From: Brachyhypopomus gauderio
Taxonomy: Eukaryota; Chordata; Actinopteri; Gymnotiformes; Hypopomidae
Reading direction: 5' to 3'
DNA: 64,000 bases
Assembly (NCBI RefSeq): GCF_052324685.1
Contig: NW_027506873.1
Span: 2,673,910 to 2,737,909 of the forward strand
Shown: piece after piece, positions 43,789-56,970 of the stretch
Numbering within the stretch: the stretch's first letter is position 1
Layout: each line of letters opens with the position of its first letter
Translations under genes and position numbers: made by a program
The notes under the pieces: generated by a model
Databases searched by the model: none
Seen by the model: the letters and a program-made list of their open reading frames with translations, nothing else
Told to the model about the DNA's origin: nothing

Positions 43789-44335
43789 TCTCATTGAAAA
43801 TGAATGATTTCCGGTCGCCGTGTCGCTCTCGTCGCTTTCGGTGTGAATGCACAGTTAGAAGGGAGCCGGCTCTTTGAACCGGTTCGTTCGCGACCGACAC
43901 ATCACTAGTTCATACACCTTTTATAAGGTGGAATTAAAGCACTTGTACGTCACTTTCAATGTCCATTTCAATATTTCCCAGCACGATAAACTTAAATAAG
44001 TTAAATATTTATACATATACTCAAAATTATTCGAAATAATTCGCTTTATATCACATTATTTAATGGTTGTTTATTTTCAAAACGCCCAATCTTAACGTCT
44101 TCACGTTTTCTCATGTTTCATCCTGGAATTACAAGAGGTTCGTATTTTTTAACGTCATACAAGAGAACTGTTCAGTCGGACAGATATTTGTTGTGAAACG
44201 AAGTAGTTACAATTTCAAGCATTTTCAAGTATTTTAGCCTAAATTCCAGCACATTTCAAACCTGAAACACAAAGCAACATTAAAATTCGTAAGGTAAATG
44301 TTGCTTTCCCTGGTTTTTCTTTATAAAAACCAAGT
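43080..44335. repeat. Large imperfect inverted repeat, arms about 300-420 bp
   Basis: The arm at 43080-43385 is the reverse complement of 43912-44335: shared words include GTTCATACACC, GCACTTGTACGTCACTT, TTTATACATATACTC, GAAATAATTCGC and TGTTTCACAACAAATA. The right arm has about 100 bp extra (about 44062-44175). The left arm lies inside the hAT element and the right arm outside, so these are two copies of one repeat in opposite orientations. Confidence 0.8.
43860..43907. mobile_element. Second hAT terminus of the same family (right end only)
   Basis: GAGCCGGCTCTTTGAACCGG then TTCGTTCGCGACCGACACATCACTA. Close to the right end of the element at 43731-43780, but no matching left end or duplication was found. 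Confidence 0.6.
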
Positions 44336-44586
44336 ATATGCGGCAAGTATGAACGCTTCCGCCGTTCGCGCAGGTTAAACCTAGCTTATTAGCTGACTGT
44401 GCTCTTTCCGCCGCGCAAACCGTGCGGCTCATGGTAGTTAGCCTAATCGCTAACGGCTAATAAAATAATATAAGCAACACCTATGTAAGAGGTAGGTAAC
44501 ATTAAAGCAACGAAACCCCCCCCCCCCCTCACCAGTATACCTGCTTTTCACTCACACTAACAGAATATATACTGCCGAATTGAACT

Positions 44587-44650
44587 AGTGATGTGTCGGT
44601 CGCGAAGGAACCGGTTCAAAGAGCCGGCTCTTTTAAGTGAACGACGAGAG
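44587..44650. mobile_element. Third hAT terminus of the same family (left-type end)
   Basis: TAGTGATGTGTCGGTCGCGA followed by AACCGGTTCAAAGAGCCGGC: the reverse complement of the 43860-43907 terminus. The element then runs into unrelated sequence, so it is truncated. Confidence 0.6.
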
Positions 44651-46049
44651 CTGCAGGGCCGGCGCCAGAACATATACAGTGGGAGGGGAGTCAGAAAATT
44701 TTGGGATGGCGTGTAACGATTGTTGAGCGGGCGAGGGGTATGGAGTGATTTTTGTTTCAATAGTTCCACAAAAGCAAAAGTAAATCCAAGAGCAGAAAGT
44801 ATATGTTATGAATGCAAAACAGAAAAAAATGTATCAAAAGTATATATTTTTAATATAATTGGTTATTTGAAACTTATTTTCGTTTGCATTTTGACAAGTT
44901 TTTGGTTCCATTGTTTTTGTTTTTTTGGATTTTCCCAGTAAGGTCTTTTGCTTCTGGAATCTCTCTTTGCTTCTGCTTCGTTTTTTGCTTCTGACTTTTG
45001 GAACACATTTCACGTGTGGGAGGGTCTTAGATGAAGGCGTTCCTCTGCAATGTCCATTGGTCACTGATTCCGGACTGACACAGAGCTCAGAGACCGCCTC
45101 TGGGACCAAGCCACGCCCAAATGTGTCACAAGAGAAACAAGAGTCATGGTCCACGTGTTATAATTAGTTCTTTAATACATCCGACACAAAAATAATGTTA
45201 TAAAAATATATAAGAATTTTTGGCAAATCTTCCTATATATTTTGGCCTTGAAAATTTGTCTGAGACAAATATCATTTTTGCAGATTTACCAATAAAACGA
45301 TAGAACAGTTAAAGAAATTAAAAGAAAATATAACTAGATGTCTTCTGAAATTAAAATTTAAGAAACAGAACCATTGAAAAGCTTTTTAAAATAATTTTTA
45401 AGAGCCAGCAATAATACTCTTCTTGCAAGCAAAACCATAATTCAGTGCTGAAGAGCTGACATTGTACAAGATTATTCATGAGGTAGGCTGGAAATGCAGA
45501 TCCTGTGTTATTAGAATGAAAACCTCTTTGCATTTGCTAATGTAGCATTAAAAATACAAGGCTGCAAACGTAGCTAATGACCTACAATATATAAGCTGTA
45601 GTAAATATATACTGCGCTTTTCAGGTGCATAGAATGAACAGATGACCTTTATTCCATATTTTTTGCAGAACAAAATTGAACTCCCCTTCTGCAAAGTGTT
45701 GCTAACAAAAAAATAAAAAAGCATTCAAACTCCATTTGAAGTCCTTTCCCAGCAACACATAAAGTGACAGAAATGTCCGGACTTGGAACAGTCCAAACAT
45801 CTTCATGGTTTCACAGTATTCTGAAATGATCTCTGAGCTTGTGACTGCTTGGTGTGAAGAACGGAAAAGGTCAAAGCATTATTTTTGCTCATTACAATTC
45901 CCTCATCCACTTTTCAGGAAAAGAAGAAAAAAGAAAACAAAAGAAAATGAAAGTGTCTTTATAGCATAAAATTAACTCATTTATTCTTTGGCAAAAGATC
46001 ACTGTCAAAAACTTTGCAGGCTCCTCCTTAAAAGTCTTGTCTATAGAGT
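44651..46049 (-). other. ranbp3l 3' flank / probable 3' UTR, AT-rich
   Basis: Downstream of the ranbp3l stop on its strand. Several minus-strand AATAAA candidates occur. A 106-codon minus frame (45154-44834) with a basic segment near KKRSRSKERFQKQK is unrecognised and partly built of repeated AGAAGCAAA words, so it is not called. Confidence 0.4.
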
Positions 46050-49000
46050 TTAAATCATTGTGACTTCCATCTTTGGCCTGAACACAGATGGACAAGGTGC
46101 TGACAGGTGGTCAGGAACATTGGAGACTGGAGACACCATGGGAAACATTTCCACGCCCATGAAAGGGGAGGGGTCAGGGGCAGAGTGGAGAATGGCTTTG
46201 CCTCCAATTACAACCCCCTGGAAATGAGACAAAGGCGGATGTTCAGTGAAGTCTTGCTGAAGCCTGTCCATCTTATCTGGGTGGCAACTAAATGATTGAA
46301 GCCATCTTTAGGAATCAAACAGTCCTCACGGTGGCTCTTCTCCGTGAAGAACGTGACCGTAATCTAGTTGAGGCAAGCCACAGCATCACTCGTCATCCCT
46401 TACCAGATCTCACGTGCGTGATTAAGACCTTCTCCTCCTCAGCCTTCTCTTCCTCCTCGTCCCCTTCCTCCTCCTCGCCACTGCGAGGTCCATCTGGGTC
46501 TGTCGGTGCCGTCGCCCCGGAGGAACAGCGCAACGCCACTAGCCTGTGGTGCACAGCCACGTAGAGGCGGGCCACGTCACGGGCGCTGGCCTGGATCAGG
46601 AACACGCGCACGTCGCCGCTCTCCGTGTCCGTGGCCGTCACTTGCAGGTTGCGGCGTGCAGGACGCCGCAGGTGTGTGTGTGCGTAGAGCTTGGTGTTCA
46701 GGATCACTTTTAGATTGCCCTCACGCCTCATTACTGTCAGTGAACACAAGCAACAGGACAGTGAGCTTGGGCACATCCATTTTCACAATGTATATTTAGA
46801 CTTAAAGTCACACAAAGTGTTGGGATATTTCTAGACTTTCTGGACGTCTGCAATTAATTTTATAGTTTATGTTAGGTCAAAGTGTGGTTTAAGTTCTTGC
46901 ACAGTTTATTCTATTCTTCGATGAATCAGCAAGTTGAAACCACACTGGTCTGCATTATTCACATACACCAGTGGGAAAGGTATGGCCGATGTTTATCTTA
47001 CATTTATAAGTGTGAGACGTGAGAAGAGTTCTAAAGACCCCGGACTAGGCAGTAGAATCGTGAAACATGACGATGTTTCAAGTGGCAGTGACATCACAGT
47101 CTCGCTCACCCATCCTCGACTGCAAACACCCTTTCACTCCTCTTTTCAGGTCGTTCAACCGTAGGACGCCCCTCCCTCTCTCCCTCCATGACTGCGTGCC
47201 TCTTTCCAGAACAAACAGCTTACACGTCAGCTAAAAGTGATGGGGGAGATAGATCTTGTAGTTTTTTGCCACAGGAATATTATGTCAGCAGCTGTGCTGA
47301 TTGCCAGCTTAGACCGTCATGACTACATCTGGTTATTGCCGATAGGTGTGCCCAGCCTGTGTGTGTGTGTGAATATGGTAAACATGCACATGTGTCAGAC
47401 CTGAACAACGTTGCTCTCCTTCTCCTCCCCAGTGAAGACCCGGACTTGTCTGGGTAGACAGCGCCTCCTACAGGCGTTCGTGTAGGCTGCTGCAGACTCC
47501 CACAGCGTGCTCTGTACAGTCACTAATGATAAACCAGGTTTTACAGTCATGCACCAAAACTGTTGAGATGCATCCTTCAACCGACAAAAGTGTCATCGAC
47601 TCTTCATCTAATCTCTGTGGCTGAACTCTAAGAACATATAAATCACCTCTAGACTGGAACTTTATCAGCAAATTGGTCACTTAAACAGAAGCTTTATTAT
47701 TAGTTTTGTGTCTTGTGTTTGATACAACCTTTGCATGATCACATGAAACTTGTTAATTCAAATCGGGAAATAAAATTTCATTCAAATAAAGGCACAAATA
47801 AAGCAGCAAAATGTATGTATAAATTAAATATGAATAGACGTCTACCACGTTACAAATGTAAATTGAATTATTGCATTTGAATTAGAATTTTGAGCTCAAA
47901 GTTGCTTGTATGAGTGGAACATGTAAATGCAAATTTAGGATTACATTGCCATTTTGCATATTAAATTTTTTTTAGTATTGACACAGATTAAGTTCCATAC
48001 ATAAGGTCCAGCACATTTGCTGGCCAAAACCACTACGTGCCTCTTTACATGAGCCACACAAGTATTATCTTAACACAGGCTGGGTATACAACAAGAACGC
48101 ACCAATCTCAGCTAACATTACTGGCTTTTTAATATGGCTACATGCCAGTCTGCTTTTCTTTCATTGGGATACAAGCATGGGCATAACTTACTTGCGTTAG
48201 AGGCCTCTGAGCTGGAGGAGTCCGAGTCAGTGGAGCTGCATTCTGTCTCGGACATTTCCTCACTACACGGGCTTTTCTGTGGACTCTGAGAGGGGGAAAA
48301 AACCATTTACTTTGATCCAGCCAAACTTGCTGTGGAATGCCTGCTGAATGAACTAGAGATGATTAGAGATGCTAGCCTGCCAGGACTTGGAGAACATGTA
48401 GGGCTTACCAGAACCCTCTCGCTCATGTTCTCCCCAAACACAAACTGGGAACCTCCAGTCGTCTGTGAGGGGGTTCTGTGAAAGATGACATGATCAGGTT
48501 AAATCTTCAACACCGTCTTTGGGGCTGAAGCCCAGTGCATGTATGAGGGACCCATGTAGACTCTGGACTTCGCGTGTCACTTTGTATGTAAAGTTATTCA
48601 CTCAGCTGACCTGCTAGTTTGCGGTAGGGGCTGCTTCTCCATGGTGCTGTAAGAAGAAGAAGGGAGAACAACAGGAATTCCAGAAAGGTCTTTAGCAGTT
48701 CCTCGACTAACCTGAGGGAACATATAAAACCATCAGAGTTTAATGGGACGCACTTACACCAGTGAAATCCAGTAAGCTGTGTGGTGTAAATCAGCACTTG
48801 TTTACAGCCAACGTTACAGGGTCGAAACACTATGTAGATATATAAAGCATGAATATGATGGTACATAAATCTCTGCACACCAGACAGAAATTACTTATGA
48901 GGTTGACTAAAAGGTTGACTTTGCTTTTCAGCCATGATTTTAAAAAAATGAAAGAAGACCCCATGTCTAATAGGTTAAATTAATGAAGGGATGACAGATC

Positions 49001-52000
49001 TCTGCATGTCTGGAGCAGCACAGTGGGCGTGAGGTGTTGCGCAATACCCGGCTGTGATGTGGCACGCTGTGGGAGTGCCAGCGCTCAGGTTCCGGCAGGG
49101 CAGGCGGCCTCGGCAGGGGGCTCTTTACTTTGGCCCGAGAACACACTGTAAGTGTGGCCAGACATCAGGTTTAGTTCCACATAGTTTATTTACAGACATT
49201 CACACTTGTACTTCAAAGAGTAAATGAAAAACATTTATGAAAGTAGCATAAATGAAATTTACACGCATTTACTGCCAAAGACCTTTAGCATACAAAGCAT
49301 AAAATCAGAAGGTCTTTTAGTTTCTTTGTCCTTATTGTTAAAGGGAATGTTGGTTGTTTTTTAGCAAAGAAACAGCAGTCTTCCCTATCCAAAATTACTC
49401 TCTAACACAATCTTTGGAGATACTAACCTGTGGAAGCGGAGCCAGTAATCAGGTGACGTATGCTTGAAGGCATGAACACATTTGTTCTTGAGACTGTAAA
49501 TGAAAGCAAGAAAATGCACACTTGTCGTTATTTATTTAGTTATATTTATTACTAAGAGGGAAAATCATCCCACCCTAATCAAAAGAGCCTCAATTTAAGT
49601 GGAAACAAAATACACTAAAAAAATATTTTAGCCTGCAGCTCATAAGCTCAAGAGGCTAGGGATGTATATCGTCACCACTAAGCTAGATTCGATACACATC
49701 TCGATACACTGCCAACGATGCGATATAACTGCAATACTCTGAAACCCCTTGTCGATGCGATGCGATGCGATACAAATGCGATGCGATGCGACACACTCAC
49801 GAACGTAAGTTGTTGAGCGGGGGGGTTACGAGGGGGTAGCGGCCGCAGAGATGTCCACACCGTGCCGTCTTTTCATGCGTGTCGCCAGGTTCGTTGTGCT
49901 ACTAACGTATTTAGCCCCACGGCATTGTTTGCAGATTGCGTGACCGCCTCACTGAAGGCGATGCATCGTGAATTCGCCCGCAAATTAAACTCGATGCACG
50001 TTGAATCTACCGATGCAGTCGCATCGCAGACATGTGTACCGATTCACCGATGTGAATCGATGAATCTCCACATCCCTACAAGAGGCTGAATTTTTCATTT
50101 TAAAGAACCTTTTGCTCTACTGACAAGCTGAAAAGCAATTTCCCTAAACCACTCAATCATTTTGAGACATAATCCCTCATCACATGACAGTCAGATGACT
50201 GTACAGGGACACCACAGTATAAACAGCTGTTCTAACTGAAACCTCACTGAAAAAAGTAGGATCTTCATTAAAAACAACACCCATCAATCTAACAGCAGGA
50301 ATCGAACTCAGAATGTCCCTGCGGTTAACCAGGCTTATCTGTGTTGGCAAAATCTTAACTGTTGATTCAGGGTTCCATAGTGCTTACTGGGTGCAACTTT
50401 CTGCACTGTATGAAGCCCAAAATCCAACAATGACCCAGTTAGCTGGAGTTCACAAAGATTAGAACGCACACTGTGATCAAGAGCCTAGTCAGGCCCTGAC
50501 TTGCCCCCACCCAGGGGAACATTTGGGTGATTTGTACAAAGCAAGTAAGGTCTTCTCTCCCTCAGGAACCGAAACAGAAGCCGCCGGATACAGAGGCATG
50601 GCTTGGAACGCAAGCATAGAGTGGATCGGTGAGATGGATGGGATTACCGGGGACCTACACTGGCACATGTAGACATGGCACCTCTGTCGGTACCTCAGGC
50701 AGATTCCAAACTACTGAGTGTATGAAGTTCCTGGGGTGTGGATTTACATTTTTGAGCCAAAAGACAAAATGAGAGACAGAGAGAGGGGGGGGGGGGATGG
50801 AGAGAGAGGGAGAGAGATAGGGAGAGGGAGGGGGGAGAGACAGAGAGAGAAGGAGAGGGAGGGGGGAGAGACAGAGAGGGAGACAGAAAGAGCGAGGTAG
50901 AGCTTGTTTACCAGGTAGAGGTGGAGGAAAGGAGAGAGAGATCGACCGGACTCGTCTGCCATTGTCACAGGGAAGTGCTGGAAGACAGAAAGAACAAGAT
51001 GAATCTTGCTTTGTTTATTTTATTTGTTGGTTTATTTTACTAGAAAGACACTTAAGGAACCGATACGCAAACCGCCTGAAACACTCTACTATACTATACT
51101 ATACTATACTATACTATTCTGCCATCTCTAGCCACTGTTATTTCATGAGAAGTGCAGACACAGTCTCTAAACCAATATGATGGCATTGTCCCAGGAGACC
51201 TGTGAAGGCACAGTCACCTTAACACCCCTCTCCTTAGCAGTCATACATACTGAAACGGGAACCAATGTGTTGCAGAAACGCCTGTAAAGAATTTCTGAAC
51301 TCCCACCTTTTCTGGGCCGGCTCGGTAAGGAGGGACAGGTGAGCGACCTGACACGCTTGTTCATGCCAGCTCCTGGAAACATAAAAAGAATCTGTGACTG
51401 TAAGAATCCAGCACCATGAAAGCTTGTCTTAAAAAGCTAAGAAAGTCTTAATCGGAGTTCCTGTTGTGAACTTTTTGAGGAGTCAAGGCGTTACTTACCA
51501 CTCCCTTCATCCTCGTATCTCCTCTGAGGAACAGACATACATAAGATGGGTTCAGCCTCACTAATAAATGCTCAGGGACTCAACACAGTCCTCCGTATTG
51601 TATGTTGGAGACTTAGACATGCTGGTGCTTAGTCAACATGTGTTTTCTCGACTTTCTGGCTTACCTTCACTGGAGCAGTTATTCTTTGGAAGATGAACAT
51701 CGGTGGAGCAAGTACCGGCTTGGCTGAAGTAAACAGACAGATCGGAATCGTAGGGTAAACAACTGCATAATTCTCATACAATAATACAAGCTCTAAGACA
51801 TAAAGAATCATGTAGAGCTCCAGTATGACCACAGTGGTATTAGTGACATCAGAAATCAGACCTCTCAAAGCAAATAGTCCATACATGGATTTTTGCAACA
51901 AATAAAAACTGCTTCTTATGGGATGTTTCTTTAAAGGTGCAGCGGAGGGAGAGTTGGAACCAGAGCCCATGTCTGAGGGCCAGCATAGGGGAGGGAATGG

Positions 52001-55000
52001 GGGGATTGGGATGGGGGGCTTGGGGCTACCCTGCTGGAGCCCCCCTGGGGGGGGCACACACACACCTCACGCACTCCACTTTGGCAATGGGTCAAACTAA
52101 TCCTGGCTCAGGCTTGTCTAAGGGCTAATAATAAAGCACTCACTTTAACCCCCCCCGCCCCCAACATTGCAACTTGCCCTGTGTAGGCGAGAAGTCTGTC
52201 TGCGGTGTTGGTCGTACACCATATTTTACTGGAGCCTGATTTGTAAGCGGCTGAATGGCTGTGCGATGAGGCAGAGAGGGAGTTGTAAAGAGAAACACAC
52301 TGCAGATTAATTGCACAAATGAGCTAAAGAATTGAGTGGTGGAGGTTATAGAACAGAGAGGCGTGGCTCTCGCTGGCCTGCTGACACCAGCTGCCTGTGT
52401 GATTGAGATTAGTCACACAGATGTGTCACAAATGGCTTGGCATGGTGTAGATAAACAGGCATCTGACCTGTCCCCCAGAAAGATGGACTCGTTGACGCTT
52501 TTTGTCATGTTCCTGGCTGCTGGTGCACAGAGACCTATGGCAAGGAATCTGATCAGCATGCCGCTACAACGCAAGCAGAGCATGTGAGCAAACGGCCAAT
52601 CATTGGCACCGATGTGCCATTCGTTTACGAGCAACGTGACCCACAACTCACCGTCCAACACATAGGTGTGGTGTAGACACTTCGGGGTCCTGTAAAGCAC
52701 AGGTGAGAGGTGGCCATTTCTGTGTTCTAAATGTCTCACTTAGGAACGAAGAGACAGATCAGCTCTTGTCTTGCCAAAACGGGACGGTATTATTTGTTTA
52801 AGCCAGTGGTTCTCAGTAGGGCCAGCAACAGGGGATGGGATGTGCTTGTTGTCCTGTGAAGTACTTCATATCCTCCTCCAATGCTTTTCAAAAACCTTTA
52901 GCAGTTTTGAGAGGCAAAACAATTCATTCAAACGTGCAGGGCATCAAATGTAAAACACTGAAATAAAGTACCATGTTCCTCCACCGGACTTACATAATCA
53001 AATTCCACACGGTCGGGCGAGTATTCTGCAAGCCGCTTCTGTAATGGGGTTATTTTTGTTGAAGTGGAGCAACGACCTGTCCACACCCACTCAGTTCACT
53101 CCCACCCACTCTCCTTTTAGCAAAGAGAGAGACTAAGCTTTTCTGAAGCAGACGTCCCTATGTTCAGGGAGAAACAGCAGCTGAGCTGACGGCAGACAGC
53201 GAGATTATTGTTTGTTCCGCCGTCTTGCAGCCTGCTCTGTCTAGTTATGTCACCAGAACGAAACAAAAATGGATGTGTTCGACGTCAAAGCTGCGTAAGA
53301 ATGCTTGTGGTCCAAGCGTAAACGCCTCTCAGGCATTCAAATGTTTGCTTCACTGTTTATGAATCAAGGAGGTTTGCACCGGTTTCCACACAGGTTTGCT
53401 GCACAATATACCCTTGATGGCACCTTTAAGGGTAGAATTCTTGCAGGTCAGAGCCAGATTGACTGCATTTTTCAGTTTTTCTTGATATTTCACTAAATTG
53501 TTAAACACCGCCATCCAACATGCAAAATGTTTAAGGAGGACAGTGCCGTTGGGTATATGACAAATGACCCCGCCTTCTGTGTTTATTATTGAATAACCGC
53601 TTTCTGCAGGCCCGAGGCAGTGGCAGGGCCAAAATTATCCCAGCACCAGAAATGATGGATTTGCCTATTCAGCCTTGCATAATTCCATTTTAATACAGTT
53701 CATATTCTATTCATAAGAGTATATGGTACAAGTTCATTTCATTTCTGTGTACTCACAGAAACACAAGGCAGAGGCTGGTGGTTCACTGGTTAGCGGTCAC
53801 ATGGCACGGCGCAGTGTGAGAACGGCACGTCGTGTCTTTGTGACACCAGGCCATCGGCTGCCCGCCACCCCAAGGTCGAGTACTTCCAGCTGAATCTGAC
53901 AGCCAGCTGAGTCATGAACCATTCCCCTCCACAATCGGCCCTTAAATCAGAGCGGGAGGCGTCTGCATGGTACCACCAGAATGGAAAAGCATCCACGCTT
54001 TGTTCTATTCCTGTAGGATGATAATTATGACCCGGCAAGCCAAGCAAACAATGTCATCCGGCCTGCTTTAGCAGAAAGCAGTCATTTGGCTCTTTAACCA
54101 AGAGCCAGTCAGGAACTGAGATGACTCTCACGAGTGCAAACAGAAAGGGGATAAAATTATTTAGCCGCTGTAATGATCCTGAATGGCTCTTGTGTACATT
54201 CTGTAATTTGAGAAACAATTGTTTGATGTCTCCTTTAAAGGAGGTGTTTCCCCCTCCTCTGCCCAAAGCTAGTCAAAGCTAGTTTTTATTTGTTCTGTTC
54301 TCTATGTCCTTGGCTGTTGAGAATCTGAACTGGCCTGGAAAGAAGCAAGGAACTTATTTTCTGGCAAACTCGGGACAAGCAATAAAGTCAGATGCCAACT
54401 GCTGCTGAACTCTACCAACCTCTGCCATATCATGGAACTAGCAGTAACTCCTCACACCCAGTTCTGGAACAGTCCATTGTTGGGGTGGTGGGGGGTGTGG
54501 GTGGACTTAAGGTGCAGGTATGGACCAGGCCTTTGCCATGGACCAAATTGCCCTTCAGAGACTAGTAAGGAGGTAGTAAGAGAAAGAGAGAGAGACAGGT
54601 AGGAAAACCATTCTTGCCCCCAATAGGCAAGAATGGCAGCATACACCCTTGTACTGCCCATGGCCCAAACAATAACCTCCCCCTTTCCACCCCCTCTGAT
54701 AGATCACGCTCCATTGCCCTGTGTTCTTCTGCACAAGAGGCTGCATTCATGGAGCGTTTGGCCACAGGTCTGCTGCGGCTTCAGAGGTTTCCTTAATATT
54801 TTTCGCAGGCCAAACGAGATCAACAACAAGCAGCCCGGTCCTGCCCACTGCAGCTGGGTTTACTTAGCCAAGCTCTGCAAGATCCCTTTGTTTGACAGCG
54901 TCAGAGATTCAGCTGGGCCCAAACCCGACAAAGACCACAAACACCATCCACTAAAATGAGCCCATGCTGTGCACAATGCTCCGTTATGCCATTAACAAGC

Positions 55001-56970
55001 AGACGGTGGAGACTTCCAGGACATTAGGACTCCACTACATAAATTTCAGATTCAGCCGATGCCTCCAAATGACTGTAGTTTTTTTTTTAAAGCTCATTTG
55101 GCAAAACACCTTTTTGTACTCAGCCTGATCCACATGTACAAATGAGTAGGATATGAGGAAAGTGTACATGTAGCGCTTCTCATAGTCTGTTTAAGGGCTT
55201 TAGCCAAATAGAACACAATGTGTGATGAACAGTCTGCCATTCAAACACTTGGGTAACAGATTACGGATCATCTCATATGAGCTGTTTGATTTACATTGCA
55301 GAAGAAGAGGACGTGAAGATTCCGTTTATGCAACGTCAGGTTTCTAACGTTAGCTTTGTTTGGAGTTCCAGGGCTCTGACATTGTTTGCTCAAAGTCTGT
55401 TGTTGTGTGCACCATTTGAATGCGGTCATGAGTGCGACGGCTCTCTGTGAGCGGTCGTTGAAGCACAGTCGTCTCCAGCTGTGACTAAGCATGTAGCACC
55501 GTCACAAGCAGGGGCTCAAAAACGACACGCAGAATGTTCGAGGTTGTGCTTTACCGGGGCACAAGGCCGACCCGGTTAGGGGTTTAAAGGGAGTTCAGTG
55601 AAGAAACATGAAGCCATGATTCCGTCATACAGCTCTCTAAAACTTAAACTTAACAACTGTGTTTTAAACTGTAAGGGGAATTCCAATCGGCACCGTGTTG
55701 GCGGATTTAGGGCAGACTGCAGCGATGCCGCTGAAAAAGCACATACCACAGCTTTCTGAAAATTACCTTCAAAGCACTCAAGCGAACTAGGAGCAATAGT
55801 TGGTTTTGTGGTTTTATAGTCACATTCAGGATGCATAAGCCTTTTAAGCCTATTAAAAATAGAACTATTTGACAAGCTTGATATGTGCAACATACTGTGA
55901 ATGTCATGAATTAGTGAGAAACGTCAGCGAAACAACACCTGGTGGAGGGAGGGAGCAGGCGTAAGAGCCAGAGCCTGGACTGGAACAGACAGGTGCTGCT
56001 CTGGAGAAACTGGATTAGGCTGCCTTGATCTGGTCGCATAATAAAAGCACCCTGAGCAGTCCAGAAAGCGAAACTGCCCCTTCCCAGACTAATCACCTCC
56101 TGACTGCCTCCCCACACTCCCCCTGAGCTCATCTTCTCTTACCACACTTCTCCCTGGCTGGTAACTGAGAGCACTGCACTGTCGTTAATAGGTGGTGGTC
56201 ACGTGAGACGTGCCTACAGGAGAACGTGAAGCACTAATGGAGTGTTGTACTTAATTTCCTCCGTGACTGTATATTGTGACGCTCTTTAATACAACTGTAG
56301 GTGTCAACTGTAGGTGTCGTGTGTCCCCCACAGTGTATGGTCACAAAGCATCCGCACAAGCCACACAGGACAGGGAGAGTGGTCTGAGACAGCCAGAGCA
56401 GAGGGCAGTAATACTGAGATTTCTCAGCCTCATGTACTGAGGTACCAAAGGAGAAAGATCATATTTACTGTACATACTCTACTCAGCCTACGCCGTGCAG
56501 AGGTCACTAGAGTTGTGTAAACTTGTTTTGCAGATGACAGAATGAATCAAGCTGTAGTGTGAGTTACTAGAACTAGGAGTTACTGGAACAATAATCTGAA
56601 AAAAAATTATTTGCCAAATAGAATGAATAAAATTATTTGCCAAATAGAATGAATTACGTTTTTGACGTAATTTTTAAGATGCTCAACGGATAACGAAAAC
56701 AGATGATTAATGGACATAACCTCTGCCTGCACTTTTGAAGTAACTTCTCTATAATAGGTCTACGGTGAAAGCGCACGGTGAAAACTCCTTACCTTGAAGT
56801 GGCGAACAGACGCTATCCAGACAGCGGGCAATAGAAGAGCGCGAGACATCCACTGGCGGACCAGTGGATAATGCGGATCTGTGCGGTTCTATGCCGAGTG
56901 CGTCTGTCGGACCGTCCGGAGACAGAGACATCATCATTCCAGGACACGCAATATCTGAGCTTAGTCTCAT
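46050..56970 (-). CDS. ranbp3l: Ran-binding protein 3-like, 13 exons
   Basis: Exons in transcript order: 56970-56793, 51723-51665, 51523-51499, 51372-51307, 49493-49428, 49145-49048, 48711-48611, 48475-48409, 48285-48196, 47511-47401, 47230-47110, 46733-46404 and 46276-46050. All join in phase, giving 512 aa. RANBP3-family proteins bind Ran-GTP and CRM1 and assist nuclear export. Visible features: KPVLAPPMFIFQ (61-72), the basic KRVRS (93-97), the FG-type FVFGENMSERVL (209-220), and a Ran-binding domain from ESAAAYT through TGEEKESNVVQ, CKLFVLERGTQSWRERGRG, LRLND and FLIQASARDVARLYVAVHHR. The last motif is closer to RANBP3L than RANBP3. An acidic run (EEEEGDEEEEK) follows. The start may be residue 12 instead. 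The exon 6 donor (GTATTG) is weak and exons 5-7 are the least certain. Intron 9 appears to be GC-AG. Confidence 0.82.
49657..50078. mobile_element. hAT-type non-autonomous element in ranbp3l intron 4
   Basis: Perfect 8-bp duplication CAAGAGGC at 49649-49656 and 50079-50086. Ends are TAGGGATGTA and CACATCCCTA. The interior has GATGCGATGCGAT repeats. The element is 422 bp with no coding capacity. Confidence 0.92.
50765..50945. repeat. GA-rich polypurine tract
   Basis: About 180 bp almost entirely A and G on the plus strand (GAGAGAGGGGGGG, GGAGAGGGAGGGGGGAGAGA repeated), in ranbp3l intron 4. The open frames on both strands are low-complexity artefacts. Confidence 0.95.
51086..51117. repeat. ACTAT pentanucleotide microsatellite
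   Basis: About six tandem ACTAT units in ranbp3l intron 4. Confidence 0.95.
51724..56792 (-). other. ranbp3l intron 1, 5.1 kb, no other gene seen
   Basis: The long first intron joins in phase 1 (donor CAAG/GTAAGG at 56793/56792, acceptor TTTACTTCAG at 51724). I saw no exon on either strand. The open frames here (up to 144 codons) have no recognisable domains. It may hold enhancers, but none can be named from the sequence. Confidence 0.55.

Noticed and set aside
44834-45154. 106-codon minus-strand frame with a basic Lys/Arg-rich segment
   Set aside because: Repeated AGAAGCAAA words explain the basic stretch; it lies among hAT debris and AT-rich DNA.
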